This document shows, piece by piece, positions 50,687 through 56,881 of a DNA stretch of 63,460 nt. The position numbers and the translations under genes were made by a program. Numbering within the stretch: the stretch's first letter is position 1; each line of letters begins with the position of its first letter. The stretch is taken from positions 1 to 63,460 of the forward strand of contig JAJSLI010000035.1 in assembly GCA_021272315.1 (NCBI GenBank), read 5' to 3'. The DNA is from Methylacidiphilales bacterium (lineage in GTDB: Bacteria; Verrucomicrobiota; Verrucomicrobiia; Methylacidiphilales; UBA1321). The notes under the pieces were generated by a model that searched no databases, had not been told where the DNA came from, and saw only the letters and a program-made list of their open reading frames with translations.

Positions 50687-50807
50687 GCTCGCCCACTTCG
50701 TAAAGGAAAAGAAGAAGACTCACCCGCAGGCGAGCCATCTTCATTTCCACGGCGTCATCAGGTCGATGGCGCAAAGCTCGAAACCAAAGAAGGGAACATC
50801 GAAATAG
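50655..50807 (+). CDS. IS passenger protein 3, small basic protein
   Basis: A 50-residue protein (MNLKEAQKQNKLAHFVKEKK, then KTHPQASHLHFHGVIRSMAQ and a lysine-rich end). It starts 32 bp inside gene 2 and its last 50 bases overlap the transposase stop antisense. I believe similar short proteins beginning NLKEAxKxxKLxxF occur beside unrelated genes in many genomes, but no function is known to me. Confidence 0.55.
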   Translation: MNLKEAQKQNKLAHFVKEKKKTHPQASHLHFHGVIRSMAQSSKPKKGTSK

Positions 50808-51654
50808 GCTTGGACTTGGAATTGAACCGAAACTCAAATTCCTTGGCGTACTTACCGAGATGCTTTTTAGAAACGTGAACATGCGTACCCTTAACACTGT
50901 TTTTCAGACGAGCCCAAAAGCTTTCGAGGCTGTTCACATGCGAATTGCCCTTCACGTATTCGCCGGAGCCGTGGTCAACCGTCTGATGGTCATAGCCGAC
51001 TCTTTCCAGCCCCTTGTAAGAACGAAGCTCATCCGTGTGAACCGTCGATCCCTTGGCCACGTTTTCTTCGATGATCGGTTGCAGGTCTTTGGCCTTAACC
51101 GAGGGAACGATCTTCGTCATCACTTGACCCCCACGTTCCAGCATTCCGAAAACAATGGTCTTGCCATCCGCTCCCCGGCCCCGCGTTCCGGCGCGACGAC
51201 CACCAACGTAAGTCTCGTCAATCTCGACTTGGCCAAACAGGGGAAACTCGCCGTCAACTTGGGTAATGTGTTTGCGAATCTCATGCCCCATGCGCCACGC
51301 GCATTTGTACGTTACCCCAAGTTGGCGCTCCAATTCCTTGGCGGGTACGCCATGGCGGGAAGTGGTGAAAAGGTAGATGGCGTAAAACCAGAGTTGCAGG
51401 GGCGTGCGGCTATCCTCAAAGGGAGTGCCTACCGTAGGGTGAAGATGATGCCCGCACCACTGGCAGGAATAAGCCCGTTCCGCTTGAATCTTGTACCAGT
51501 TCGCCTTGCGCTCGCACTTCGGGCAGGCATGGCCTTGGCCAAAGCGTATGGTAAAGATGTGCTCAAGGCAGGCATTGTCAGAGGGGAACTGCCGGAAAAA
51601 GTCCCGGATCGTGATGCTGGCCTTTTCCTTTTTCTTGGTGGTCTTCGTCTTCAT
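50758..51654 (-). CDS. IS1595 (ISXO2-like) transposase
   Basis: 298 residues. An N-terminal zinc-ribbon (CPKCERKANWYKIQAERAYSCQWCGH) binds DNA. The catalytic domain has IDETYVGGRR (first Asp), VHTDELRSYKG (second Asp) and NSLESFWARLK (Glu/Asn region), matching the ISXO2-like DDE/DDN fold. The start has a -35 TTGACA inside the right inverted repeat and a -10 17 bp later. Length is normal for the family, so it is probably functional. Confidence 0.95.
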   Translation of the reverse strand: MKTKTTKKKEKASITIRDFFRQFPSDNACLEHIFTIRFGQGHACPKCERKANWYKIQAERAYSCQWCGHHLHPTVGTPFEDSRTPLQLWFYAIYLFTTSRHGVPAKELERQLGVTYKCAWRMGHEIRKHITQVDGEFPLFGQVEIDETYVGGRRAGTRGRGADGKTIVFGMLERGGQVMTKIVPSVKAKDLQPIIEENVAKGSTVHTDELRSYKGLERVGYDHQTVDHGSGEYVKGNSHVNSLESFWARLKNSVKGTHVHVSKKHLGKYAKEFEFRFNSKSKPISMFPSLVSSFAPST

Positions 51655-51660
51655 GGAGAC

Positions 51661-51689
51661 AATGTATGCTAAAGCCTACCGTATGTCAA
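51661..51689 (-). promoter_or_regulatory. Promoter of the IS1595 transposase
   Basis: On the minus strand TTGACA (51689-51684), 17 bp, then TACATT (51666-51661). The -35 box lies in the right terminal repeat, as in many IS elements. The predicted transcription start is at or just before the ATG at 51654, so the mRNA may be leaderless. Confidence 0.6.
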
Positions 51690-51702
51690 GGGGATAATTA
51701 CC
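51677..51702 (-). repeat. Right terminal inverted repeat of the IS1595 element
   Basis: Read inward from 51702 it begins GGTAATTATCCCCTTGACAT and ends ACGGTA. It contains the transposase -35 hexamer. Confidence 0.88.
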
Positions 51703-51710
51703 TTATATTT
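51703..51710. repeat. Target-site duplication, right copy
   Basis: TTATATTT, identical to 49801-49808, marking the outer edge of the insertion. Confidence 0.9.
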
Positions 51711-51750
51711 TTCATGGTTTAAATGGTAATCGATGTCATGAAGCGTTGTA

Positions 51751-51768
51751 ATGGGGCCTTCACCCCAT
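51751..51768 (-). promoter_or_regulatory. Dyad C (regulon element displaced by IS1595)
   Basis: On the minus strand ATGGGGTGAAGGCCCCAT. In the present sequence it faces only the transposase. With the IS and one target copy removed, it would lie 47 bp upstream of the ATG of the secreted protein at 49580-49801, within the 34-63 bp seen for the other dyads. Confidence 0.65.
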
Positions 51769-51791
51769 AAGATCGCAACGCTTTTTGAGCT

Positions 51792-52010
51792 TCACAAAAT
51801 GCGATTCCTGCCGATAAATAAAGCAGCGATGCCCGAGACGATAAAAACGGCGCCAACGATGGGAGGAAGCGGAATTGTTTCCGTTTGATCGTGCTGAATT
51901 TTTAGCGACCCAATCTGGGCATCCTGCTTTGTTTCCGTATAGGTGAATCCCTGGTAGACGAGTGCCAATATACCGAGGGCAATTAAGATAACACCTGCGA
52001 TTTTGATCAT
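51792..52010 (-). CDS. DUF3185-like small membrane protein
   Basis: 72 residues with two membrane helices: MIKIAGVILIALGILALVYQG and PPIVGAVFIVSGIAALFIG, separated by a polar loop with YTETKQDAQIG. This resembles small DUF3185-type proteins of unknown function. Last gene of a four-gene operon (SYLF, DUF1328, BamE-like, this one), 21 bp after the lipoprotein. Confidence 0.75.
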   Translation of the reverse strand: MIKIAGVILIALGILALVYQGFTYTETKQDAQIGSLKIQHDQTETIPLPPIVGAVFIVSGIAALFIGRNRIL

Positions 52011-52031
52011 AAGAATCTGTTTTTTCTTTGT

Positions 52032-52313
52032 TTACTGACTGAATGTACCGTGCTTTTCCTTAACGAGATCATTCTTAAAAAGGATCGTCACTTCGGAAGA
52101 ACTGCTGTGATAGGTATAAATCGTCTGGGTGCCGCCGACAATGGGTATGGGCTCGGATTCAGAACTCGCGGGATCGCCCAGGACGGATTTAACCTCCGCC
52201 GGAGACATGTCGTCATGAATTTTGTCGAGATTGGTCTGCGTCAAGGCCGTTGAGGTAAAAACGCCACAGCCGGCAAGCAACAACGACAACGACAGGCACA
52301 GGTAGATTTTCAT
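52032..52313 (-). CDS. BamE/SmpA-like lipoprotein
   Basis: 93 residues. Signal MKIYLCLSLSLLLAGC with lipobox LAGC, then LDKIHDDMSPAEVKSVLGDPAS, the hallmark of BamE/OmlA folds (MSpxEVxxxLGxP), and strands TIYTYHSSSSEVTILFKNDLV. It probably sits on the inner face of the outer membrane. It is smaller than E. coli BamE and in a stress operon, so it may be one of the BamE-fold paralogues rather than the BAM subunit. Confidence 0.85.
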   Translation of the reverse strand: MKIYLCLSLSLLLAGCGVFTSTALTQTNLDKIHDDMSPAEVKSVLGDPASSESEPIPIVGGTQTIYTYHSSSSEVTILFKNDLVKEKHGTFSQ

Positions 52314-52343
52314 TTGAGTCTTTCTATTTGGTTAAAAGCGCGA

Positions 52344-52511
52344 TTAATTCCGAGGCGATGGCCCATTGAAAATGAACGACAGCAGGAAAATACCCAGAAA
52401 GACAAAAAATAGAATCTGGGCAATGTCCGCCACAAGCCCGGCCAATGATCCAAAACCCAGAATCGCGGCAAAAACCGAGCTGACCAAAAATGTTGCGGGA
52501 TATTGCAGCAT
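52344..52511 (-). CDS. DUF1328 family small membrane protein (second copy)
   Basis: 55 residues from ATG 52511: MLQYPATFLVSSVFAAILGF, GSLAGLVADIAQILFFVFLG, IFLLSFIFNGPSPRN. Two helices with the family GSLAGLAxDIAQI core, clearly paralogous to the copy at 48424-48588. It lies 30 bp after the SYLF gene and 30 bp before the lipoprotein in the dyad D operon. Confidence 0.9.
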   Translation of the reverse strand: MLQYPATFLVSSVFAAILGFGSLAGLVADIAQILFFVFLGIFLLSFIFNGPSPRN

Positions 52512-52541
52512 AAATAAGCCCTTATAAGGTTTGTCGCTAAA

Positions 52542-53228
52542 TCATGCCTTGCCATCGAGGAGGTGGTACAAGTGGTCAGCGGACTTGGGTGGTTGCACCT
52601 TGCCATTCAAAATATTTTTGGTCCGTACACCGTCTCCGTAGGCCTGTTGGTTGATAACTTCCTTGCGTTCGACCGAGGTGCCGCCCAACGTTGCGCCGCC
52701 AAAAATGCCGCCCGTATCTTTGTAAACGACGATATCCCGGTGCTCGAGATCGGACGTCGATACGCGTTCGGTCCCTGTATCAGAGCCGGCCGTGCCGGTT
52801 GCTGTCGCATCCCAGTTTAATTTCCCAGACCCGGTAAAATGGCTGACGGCATCGTCAGTATTCAAAACGACGATATAGCTGACCTGGGTAAATCCGATTT
52901 GCGCTCCAATACTGCCGCCCGCGAGATTGAAAGCGGAAGGGGCCGTCCAGGAATGCCAGAGCATGTCGTTCAGGCGCACAAGAACGATGCCCTCACCACC
53001 TTGCCCACCAATTCCCAATCCAACTTTGGTTATGGTGAAAATGGCCACACCTTTGGCGTGACTCAATAAATCCGCGGGGATGGGGTCGTCAGAATGCTGC
53101 TTGTCGCGAAGAATCTGCGTCGCCGTTCGGATCCGTTCATGCATATCGCCGGCGCGTAAAAGATCGGGTGCGGCGAGCAGGAAGAGAATGGATGCTAAAG
53201 TCAGTAATTTTGTGAAAAGTTGTTTCAT
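52542..53228 (-). CDS. SYLF-domain (Ysc84-like) lipid-binding protein (second copy)
   Basis: 228 residues from ATG 53228. Signal peptide (1-25, LLTLASILFLLAAPDLLRAG), then HERIRTATQILRDK, VGLGIGGQGGEGIVLVRL, GGSIGAQIGFTQVSYIVVLN and GSDTGTE. A close paralogue of 13864-14535. Dyad D ends 34 bp upstream of the start. It heads an operon with DUF1328, BamE-like and DUF3185-like genes, all small envelope proteins. Confidence 0.93.
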   Translation of the reverse strand: MKQLFTKLLTLASILFLLAAPDLLRAGDMHERIRTATQILRDKQHSDDPIPADLLSHAKGVAIFTITKVGLGIGGQGGEGIVLVRLNDMLWHSWTAPSAFNLAGGSIGAQIGFTQVSYIVVLNTDDAVSHFTGSGKLNWDATATGTAGSDTGTERVSTSDLEHRDIVVYKDTGGIFGGATLGGTSVERKEVINQQAYGDGVRTKNILNGKVQPPKSADHLYHLLDGKA

Positions 53229-53262
53229 AAGTTCAAGATGGGCTCGAAGGATGGGCATGCCT

Positions 53263-53280
53263 ATGGGGTGTGTACCCCAT
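53263..53280 (-). promoter_or_regulatory. Dyad D (regulon element)
   Basis: ATGGGGTACACACCCCAT on the minus strand, 34 bp before the SYLF start and only 19 bp after the stop of the upstream YXWGXW gene. The tight placement between two same-strand genes means an RNA hairpin acting in the transcript is also possible. Confidence 0.7.
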
Positions 53281-53299
53281 CAAGTCATAAAGAGTCTCG

Positions 53300-54163
53300 T
53301 TAATGACCGGGCGTGTTATTAGGGGCGTTGTTGGGTTTATTATCAGGTTGTGCAGCAGACGTTTTGTCGGGGGTTGGTTTCTGGGCCTGCTGTTTTGGCT
53401 GGGCTTGCTGCTTGGTCTGGGCCTGTTGTTGCTGATTAGGATATTGTTTAGTCTGCGGTTTGACTTGATCCTGTTGGTTTTGATTGCCTTGGGGCCGGTC
53501 TTGGGCCGGCGCCAACTGAGGTTCAGGCCTTTGTTGGATCGGAGCTTGGGAGTGAACGGTCGGCTCGGGTGGCTGCACTGTAGTCGGCTGGGACTGCTGT
53601 TCCGTGGAGAACGGCTTCTCTTGTGCCGTGGGCTTGGCCAGCACCCCTCCGGCGCCGCCATTGTAGCTGACTTTGCTTGTATGGTTGTTAACGACCGATC
53701 GGTCGACATAGGTATTGTGAACGATGGTCGAGCTTACGTTGTTCACCGCCGTATTATACGAGAAGTGTCCCCCCTGCCAGCGACCGCCGCCGTAGCCATT
53801 GCCCCCATAACCATAGCCGTAATTGATGCCGCCATAATAGCCAACGCTCTCGCCCCAATAACCTGGGTAAAATACGTAAGTGTTTCCGCTCCATCCCCAA
53901 TAGGGAGGAGTCCATAGATACCCAATTTGGGGAGGTTGAACCCACGCGCCCGGAACCCAATAATAAGCACTATCGCCATAGGCCCAATATCCCGGGGTCC
54001 AGATGTAACCATCGTCCGGGCAGGCGGGCTGGGCATATACTTGAAGCGGTGGCGGCGCGATATTAATTGATACAGACACTTGGGAAAATGCAGGTGTCGA
54101 TCCCAAAACCAGCGCCGAAATTATGCAGAACTTAGCCAAGAGATTGTTTTGAAAGATTTTCAT
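53300..54163 (-). CDS. YXWGXW-repeat secreted protein with Gln-rich tail
   Basis: 287 residues. A signal peptide (1-27) is followed by aromatic repeats (GYIWTPGYWAYGDSAYYWVPGAW, in parts, and QIGYLWTPPYWGW), a Gly/Tyr-rich stretch (GGINYGYGYGGNGYGGGRW) and a C-terminal third rich in Gln, Pro, Lys (QQQQAQTKQQAQPKQQAQ). Typical of YXWGXW outer-surface proteins of unknown role. Dyad E is 35 bp upstream of the start. Confidence 0.85.
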   Translation of the reverse strand: MKIFQNNLLAKFCIISALVLGSTPAFSQVSVSINIAPPPLQVYAQPACPDDGYIWTPGYWAYGDSAYYWVPGAWVQPPQIGYLWTPPYWGWSGNTYVFYPGYWGESVGYYGGINYGYGYGGNGYGGGRWQGGHFSYNTAVNNVSSTIVHNTYVDRSVVNNHTSKVSYNGGAGGVLAKPTAQEKPFSTEQQSQPTTVQPPEPTVHSQAPIQQRPEPQLAPAQDRPQGNQNQQDQVKPQTKQYPNQQQQAQTKQQAQPKQQAQKPTPDKTSAAQPDNKPNNAPNNTPGH

Positions 54164-54198
54164 GTCCTCAAGTAAACCATCACGACAGCAAGGTCGCT

Positions 54199-54216
54199 AT
54201 GGGGTGTTCACCCCAA
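54199..54216 (-). promoter_or_regulatory. Dyad E (regulon element)
   Basis: On the minus strand TTGGGGTGAACACCCCAT, 35 bp before the YXWGXW gene. A weaker second dyad, GGGG-TTTTGT-CCCC at 54228-54241, has the same 14-bp core length and its centre is 27 bp away, so two protein dimers might bind in tandem. Confidence 0.7.
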
Positions 54217-54227
54217 TGGTGCTGAGC

Positions 54228-54241
54228 GGGGTTTTGTCCCC
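54228..54241. promoter_or_regulatory. Weak second dyad next to dyad E
   Basis: GGGGTTTTGTCCCC, a 4-6-4 inverted repeat with the same core length as the six strong dyads but without the flanking AT/AT bases. Could be a secondary site or chance. Confidence 0.3.
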
Positions 54242-54310
54242 AAGGAAGCGTTCAGGTTTAAACTAAGACCTGCTGCTGCTTGGCATTCTCATGACCCTTG
54301 GGGCCTGGCT

Positions 54311-54352
54311 GTTAGCTCGCTAACCTGGGAGGGTTGAGCAGGAGTTCAACCC
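54311..54352. repeat. Two adjacent extragenic palindromes
   Basis: GTTAGC-TC-GCTAAC (54311-54324) and GGGTTGA/TCAACCC (54331-54352, 8-base loop). They resemble the AACCCT/AGGGTT-type palindromes at 15592-15686 and may belong to the same dispersed family. Confidence 0.55.
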
Positions 54353-54375
54353 TGACACGGTTTGCGTCCCATGGA

Positions 54376-54403
54376 TAAAGCGCCTGGAGGCACCGGCGCT
54401 TTA
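54376..54403 (-). terminator. Stem-loop at the gcvH stop codon
   Basis: TAAAGCGCC (54376-54384) and GGCGCTTTA (54395-54403), 9-bp perfect stem with a 10-base loop. The right arm contains the gcvH stop codon. The only T-run is the TTTA within the stem, so factor-independent strength is modest. Confidence 0.55.
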
Positions 54404-54784
54404 TTCGCCGATCTGGGCTTGATAGGAGGCAGCGTCCTTGAGGGCGTCGATTTCGGAAGGGTCGGCGAGCTTGACGCGGAAAAGCCAGGCTTCTCCGTAG
54501 GGATCCTGGTTGATCAACTCGGGTTTCTTGGCAAGGCCGGCGTTGATCTCGACGATTTCGCCGCTGATGGGCGAGTAGATATCGGAGGCAGCCTTGACTG
54601 ATTCGACGACGGCGATGACAGCGCCCGCCGAGGCTTGCGCGCCTACTTTTGGGAGATCGACGTAGACGACATCGCTGAGTTCATGCTGGGCGTGATCGGT
54701 AATGCCGACTGTGGCTGTGCCGCCGTCGACCTTGATCCATTCATGGGAAGCGGTGTAGCGAAGCTGGCCTGGAATGTTGCTCAT
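54401..54784 (-). CDS. gcvH: Glycine cleavage system H protein
   Basis: 127 residues. The lipoyl-carrier fold has [38 protein letters not shown] and the lipoylation Lys in [22 protein letters not shown]. Normal length. It follows gcvT by 17 bp. The decarboxylase GcvP is not in the window, so it must be encoded elsewhere. A stem-loop overlaps its stop codon. Confidence 0.97.
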   Translation of the reverse strand: MSNIPGQLRYTASHEWIKVDGGTATVGITDHAQHELSDVVYVDLPKVGAQASAGAVIAVVESVKAASDIYSPISGEIVEINAGLAKKPELINQDPYGEAWLFRVKLADPSEIDALKDAASYQAQIGE

Positions 54785-54801
54785 GGGAGCGAAATCTTGG
54801 A

Positions 54802-55929
54802 CTAGGTCCGGCGTTTGTAAAAGGGCTTTTTGACCACTTCGACCGGAATTCGCGATCCACGCACCTCAAGTTCGAGCAGGGTGCCCGGTTCCGCGCAATC
54901 CGCGCGCACATAAGCCAGGCCGATGCCATAGCCCAACGTCGGCGACGGCGCGCCGCTGGTGACTTCACCCACCTGCGTGGCGCCTTGAAACAACTGATAA
55001 TGAGGGCGGGGTGGAGGTCCTTTGTCCCGCAGGCGGAAGGCGATGAGTTTTTCGGCAACGCCTTCCGCTTTTTGCTTCAACAGCACCTCTTTGCCGGGAA
55101 AGACGGCCGGTTTGTCGAGCGAAACAAAGAAGCCGAGTCCGGCTTCGAGCGGGCTGCGCTTTTCGGAGAGGTCATTGCCGTTGAGCGGCAGGCCGGCTTC
55201 CAGCCGCAGTGTGTCGCGCGCGCCGAGGCCGCACGGTTTCAATCCGAACGGCTTGCCCGCTTCGAGAAGCGAGAGGAAAAAGTTTTCGGCGATATCGTTG
55301 GCGAAGAAGAGTTCGAGGCCGTCCTCGCCGGTGTAGCCGGTGCGGGCGGCGAGAACTTCCTGACAGTTCCACGAGTAGCGAGTGATGGCGTTGCGCTTGG
55401 GTTCAAGCCAACCCGCCCCGAGAAAAGCGCGTGCGATATCAAGCGCTCGGGGGCCTTGCAGCGCGAGAGCGGAATAGAGTTCGCTGCGGTCCGCGAAGAA
55501 AATGGCCTCGGCCGTGGGAAGTTTCAGCCTTTGTTCGATCCAGCTTCGGTCTTCCTCGATTCTGGAGGCGTTGACGACCATGAAATAACGAGTGTCATCC
55601 AGCCGATAGAGAATCAAGTCGTCGATCACACCGCCCGTTTCATTGAGCATCAGGGTGTACTGGCCTTGGCCGACGGCGAGTTTTTCAATGTCGTTGGTCA
55701 GAAGACCGTTAAGGAACGATTCTGCGAAAGGATTCCCTATAAAAAACTCGCCCATGTGGGAGATGTCAAAGAGACCGGCGGCGTGGCGGACGGCGTTATG
55801 CTCGTCAACGATGCCGGTATATTGGACCGGCATGTGCCAGCCCCCAAATTCGACGAGGCGGGCGCCTAGTTTTTGGTGGGCGGCGTGAAGCGCGGTTTTT
55901 TTCAGCGTGGCGGGAACGGAAACATTCAT
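54802..55929 (-). CDS. gcvT: Glycine cleavage system T protein (aminomethyltransferase)
   Basis: 375 residues. It transfers the methylene group from H-protein-bound aminomethyl lipoate to tetrahydrofolate. Motifs: [80 protein letters not shown] and the C-terminal [25 protein letters not shown] 55929 gives the standard N-terminus; the open frame extends 26 residues further without family sequence. No clear glycine riboswitch was found upstream. Confidence 0.97.
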   Translation of the reverse strand: MNVSVPATLKKTALHAAHQKLGARLVEFGGWHMPVQYTGIVDEHNAVRHAAGLFDISHMGEFFIGNPFAESFLNGLLTNDIEKLAVGQGQYTLMLNETGGVIDDLILYRLDDTRYFMVVNASRIEEDRSWIEQRLKLPTAEAIFFADRSELYSALALQGPRALDIARAFLGAGWLEPKRNAITRYSWNCQEVLAARTGYTGEDGLELFFANDIAENFFLSLLEAGKPFGLKPCGLGARDTLRLEAGLPLNGNDLSEKRSPLEAGLGFFVSLDKPAVFPGKEVLLKQKAEGVAEKLIAFRLRDKGPPPRPHYQLFQGATQVGEVTSGAPSPTLGYGIGLAYVRADCAEPGTLLELEVRGSRIPVEVVKKPFYKRRT

Positions 55930-56031
55930 GCGAAACTTCAAAGCATAACGGCGGCCCATGACGGGTGCACTGGAAATCTTTGCTCTCGTCCCACCATTTT
56001 GAGACACAGGTTCTGGAATGAACAGTCCCTG

Positions 56032-56457
56032 CTAACGGTAGAAGGTGGCTTCGAGAAGGCGCGCGGCCTCGATGAAACCTTCGTGCAGGACTTGCGAGCG
56101 CTGGGCGGCGAAAAGAAGGGCCTGGATGGCGGAACGGCGGGTGTCGGCGCCAAGCAACAGGGCTGCGGCGCGGGGCAGCGCGTTGTCCTCGCCGCTGGAG
56201 GCGAGGAGGCGGAACTCGCGGGCTTCAGTCTTGCTCATGCAACCGTCGACAAGTTCGAAATAGGCCGGATCGACAGGGACGCGGGCCATTTCAAGCAGGG
56301 CGAACCCGCGGAAAATACTGGCGACATAGGCGATGCGGGCGGAGCGCTGGTTGTGGTGGAGCTGAAGGATGTAATCGCCAAGACTCATGCCCCGTTCTTT
56401 GGCGGCCTCGACGATTTCGAGGCTCACGGTGATGGTGCGGCGGGTTTTCTGAGACAT
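56032..56457 (-). CDS. Hypothetical protein with ribbon-helix-helix-like N-terminus
   Basis: 141 residues from ATG 56457. TRRTITVSLEIVEAAKERGMSLGDYI looks like a ribbon-helix-helix motif. The rest is helical (FALLEMARVPVDPAYFELVDG, RAAALLLGADTRRSAIQALLFAAQRSQVLHEGF). It ends about 100 bp upstream of gcvT on the same strand. Could be a small DNA-binding regulator or an antitoxin-like protein; neither is certain. Confidence 0.6.
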   Translation of the reverse strand: MSQKTRRTITVSLEIVEAAKERGMSLGDYILQLHHNQRSARIAYVASIFRGFALLEMARVPVDPAYFELVDGCMSKTEAREFRLLASSGEDNALPRAAALLLGADTRRSAIQALLFAAQRSQVLHEGFIEAARLLEATFYR

Positions 56458-56627
56458 ATCGGGAGGGTAGAGCCGGGGTTTGCGGCGGTCAAATTCCGGG
56501 AAAAAGGAAATCGAATGGTTGAAGAGGAATCCGTCGGTGAGCACGGAGGTGACTTTGGCAGAATCACCGAATTTTGGACAAGAGGAACATGAAGGATCTG
56601 AGAGTGACGCTTTCGAGCGAAGCCGTT

Positions 56628-56645
56628 ATGGGGTGAAGACCCCAC
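56628..56645 (+). promoter_or_regulatory. Dyad F (regulon element)
   Basis: ATGGGGTGAAGACCCCAC, 35 bp upstream of the DUF3309 start, the same spacing as dyad E. It heads a DUF3309-DUF3300-DUF2950 operon. Confidence 0.7.
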
Positions 56646-56680
56646 TGGCGATTTTAGCTGATGGTAGTAGAATTATTACT

Positions 56681-56833
56681 ATGAATCTTCTCACTTTTTT
56701 GATCGTGGTGATGCTTTTGCTCGGTTGCGGCGGATTTTATCTGGGCGGACCGCTGGTGGGCGGAAGTGGGTTTGGGCTCATCTTACTTGTCCTTCTTGTC
56801 CTGGTTTTTACCGGCAACCTGAGCAGGAGATAA
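56681..56833 (+). CDS. DUF3309 family small membrane protein
   Basis: 50 residues: MNLLTFLIVVMLLLGCGGFY, LGGPLVGGSGFGLILLVLLV, LVFTGNLSRR. The pattern (ILLILLIL-L-GG-P---GYGP-G-IGLILLILLILLLLG) is DUF3309. Two hydrophobic helices around a glycine-rich turn. First gene of an operon followed 48 bp later by DUF3300. Confidence 0.88.
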   Translation: MNLLTFLIVVMLLLGCGGFYLGGPLVGGSGFGLILLVLLVLVFTGNLSRR

Positions 56834-56881
56834 CACGCTTTAAAGTCCCGAAACTACGCAAAACTCCAACCCTGTTCCCAG

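Larger units (their letters stand above)
49809..51702. mobile_element. IS1595-family element (ISXO2-like) with a passenger operon, 1894 bp
   Basis: Bounded by 26-bp terminal inverted repeats with 22 matches: left begins GGGGATTATCCCCTCGGCAT, right (read inward) begins GGTAATTATCCCCTTGACAT, both ending ACGGTA. Flanked by the perfect 8-bp duplication TTATATTT. It encodes a DDE/DDN transposase on the minus strand and three overlapping plus-strand genes that converge on it and are not needed for transposition. Insertion separated the small secreted-protein gene from its upstream dyad. Boundaries are precise because both repeats and both duplications are intact. Confidence 0.92.

Noticed and set aside
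55930-56031. Glycine riboswitch upstream of gcvT
   Set aside because: The stretch has GGGACGAGAG-like bases, but not the conserved core or a tandem aptamer, and the region is only about 100 bp.
47459-56645. The dyads as simple factor-independent terminators
   Set aside because: None is followed by a T-run, each lies a short, regular distance before a start codon, and copies occur where no transcript ends (for example 47459). An RNA role in the leader remains possible.
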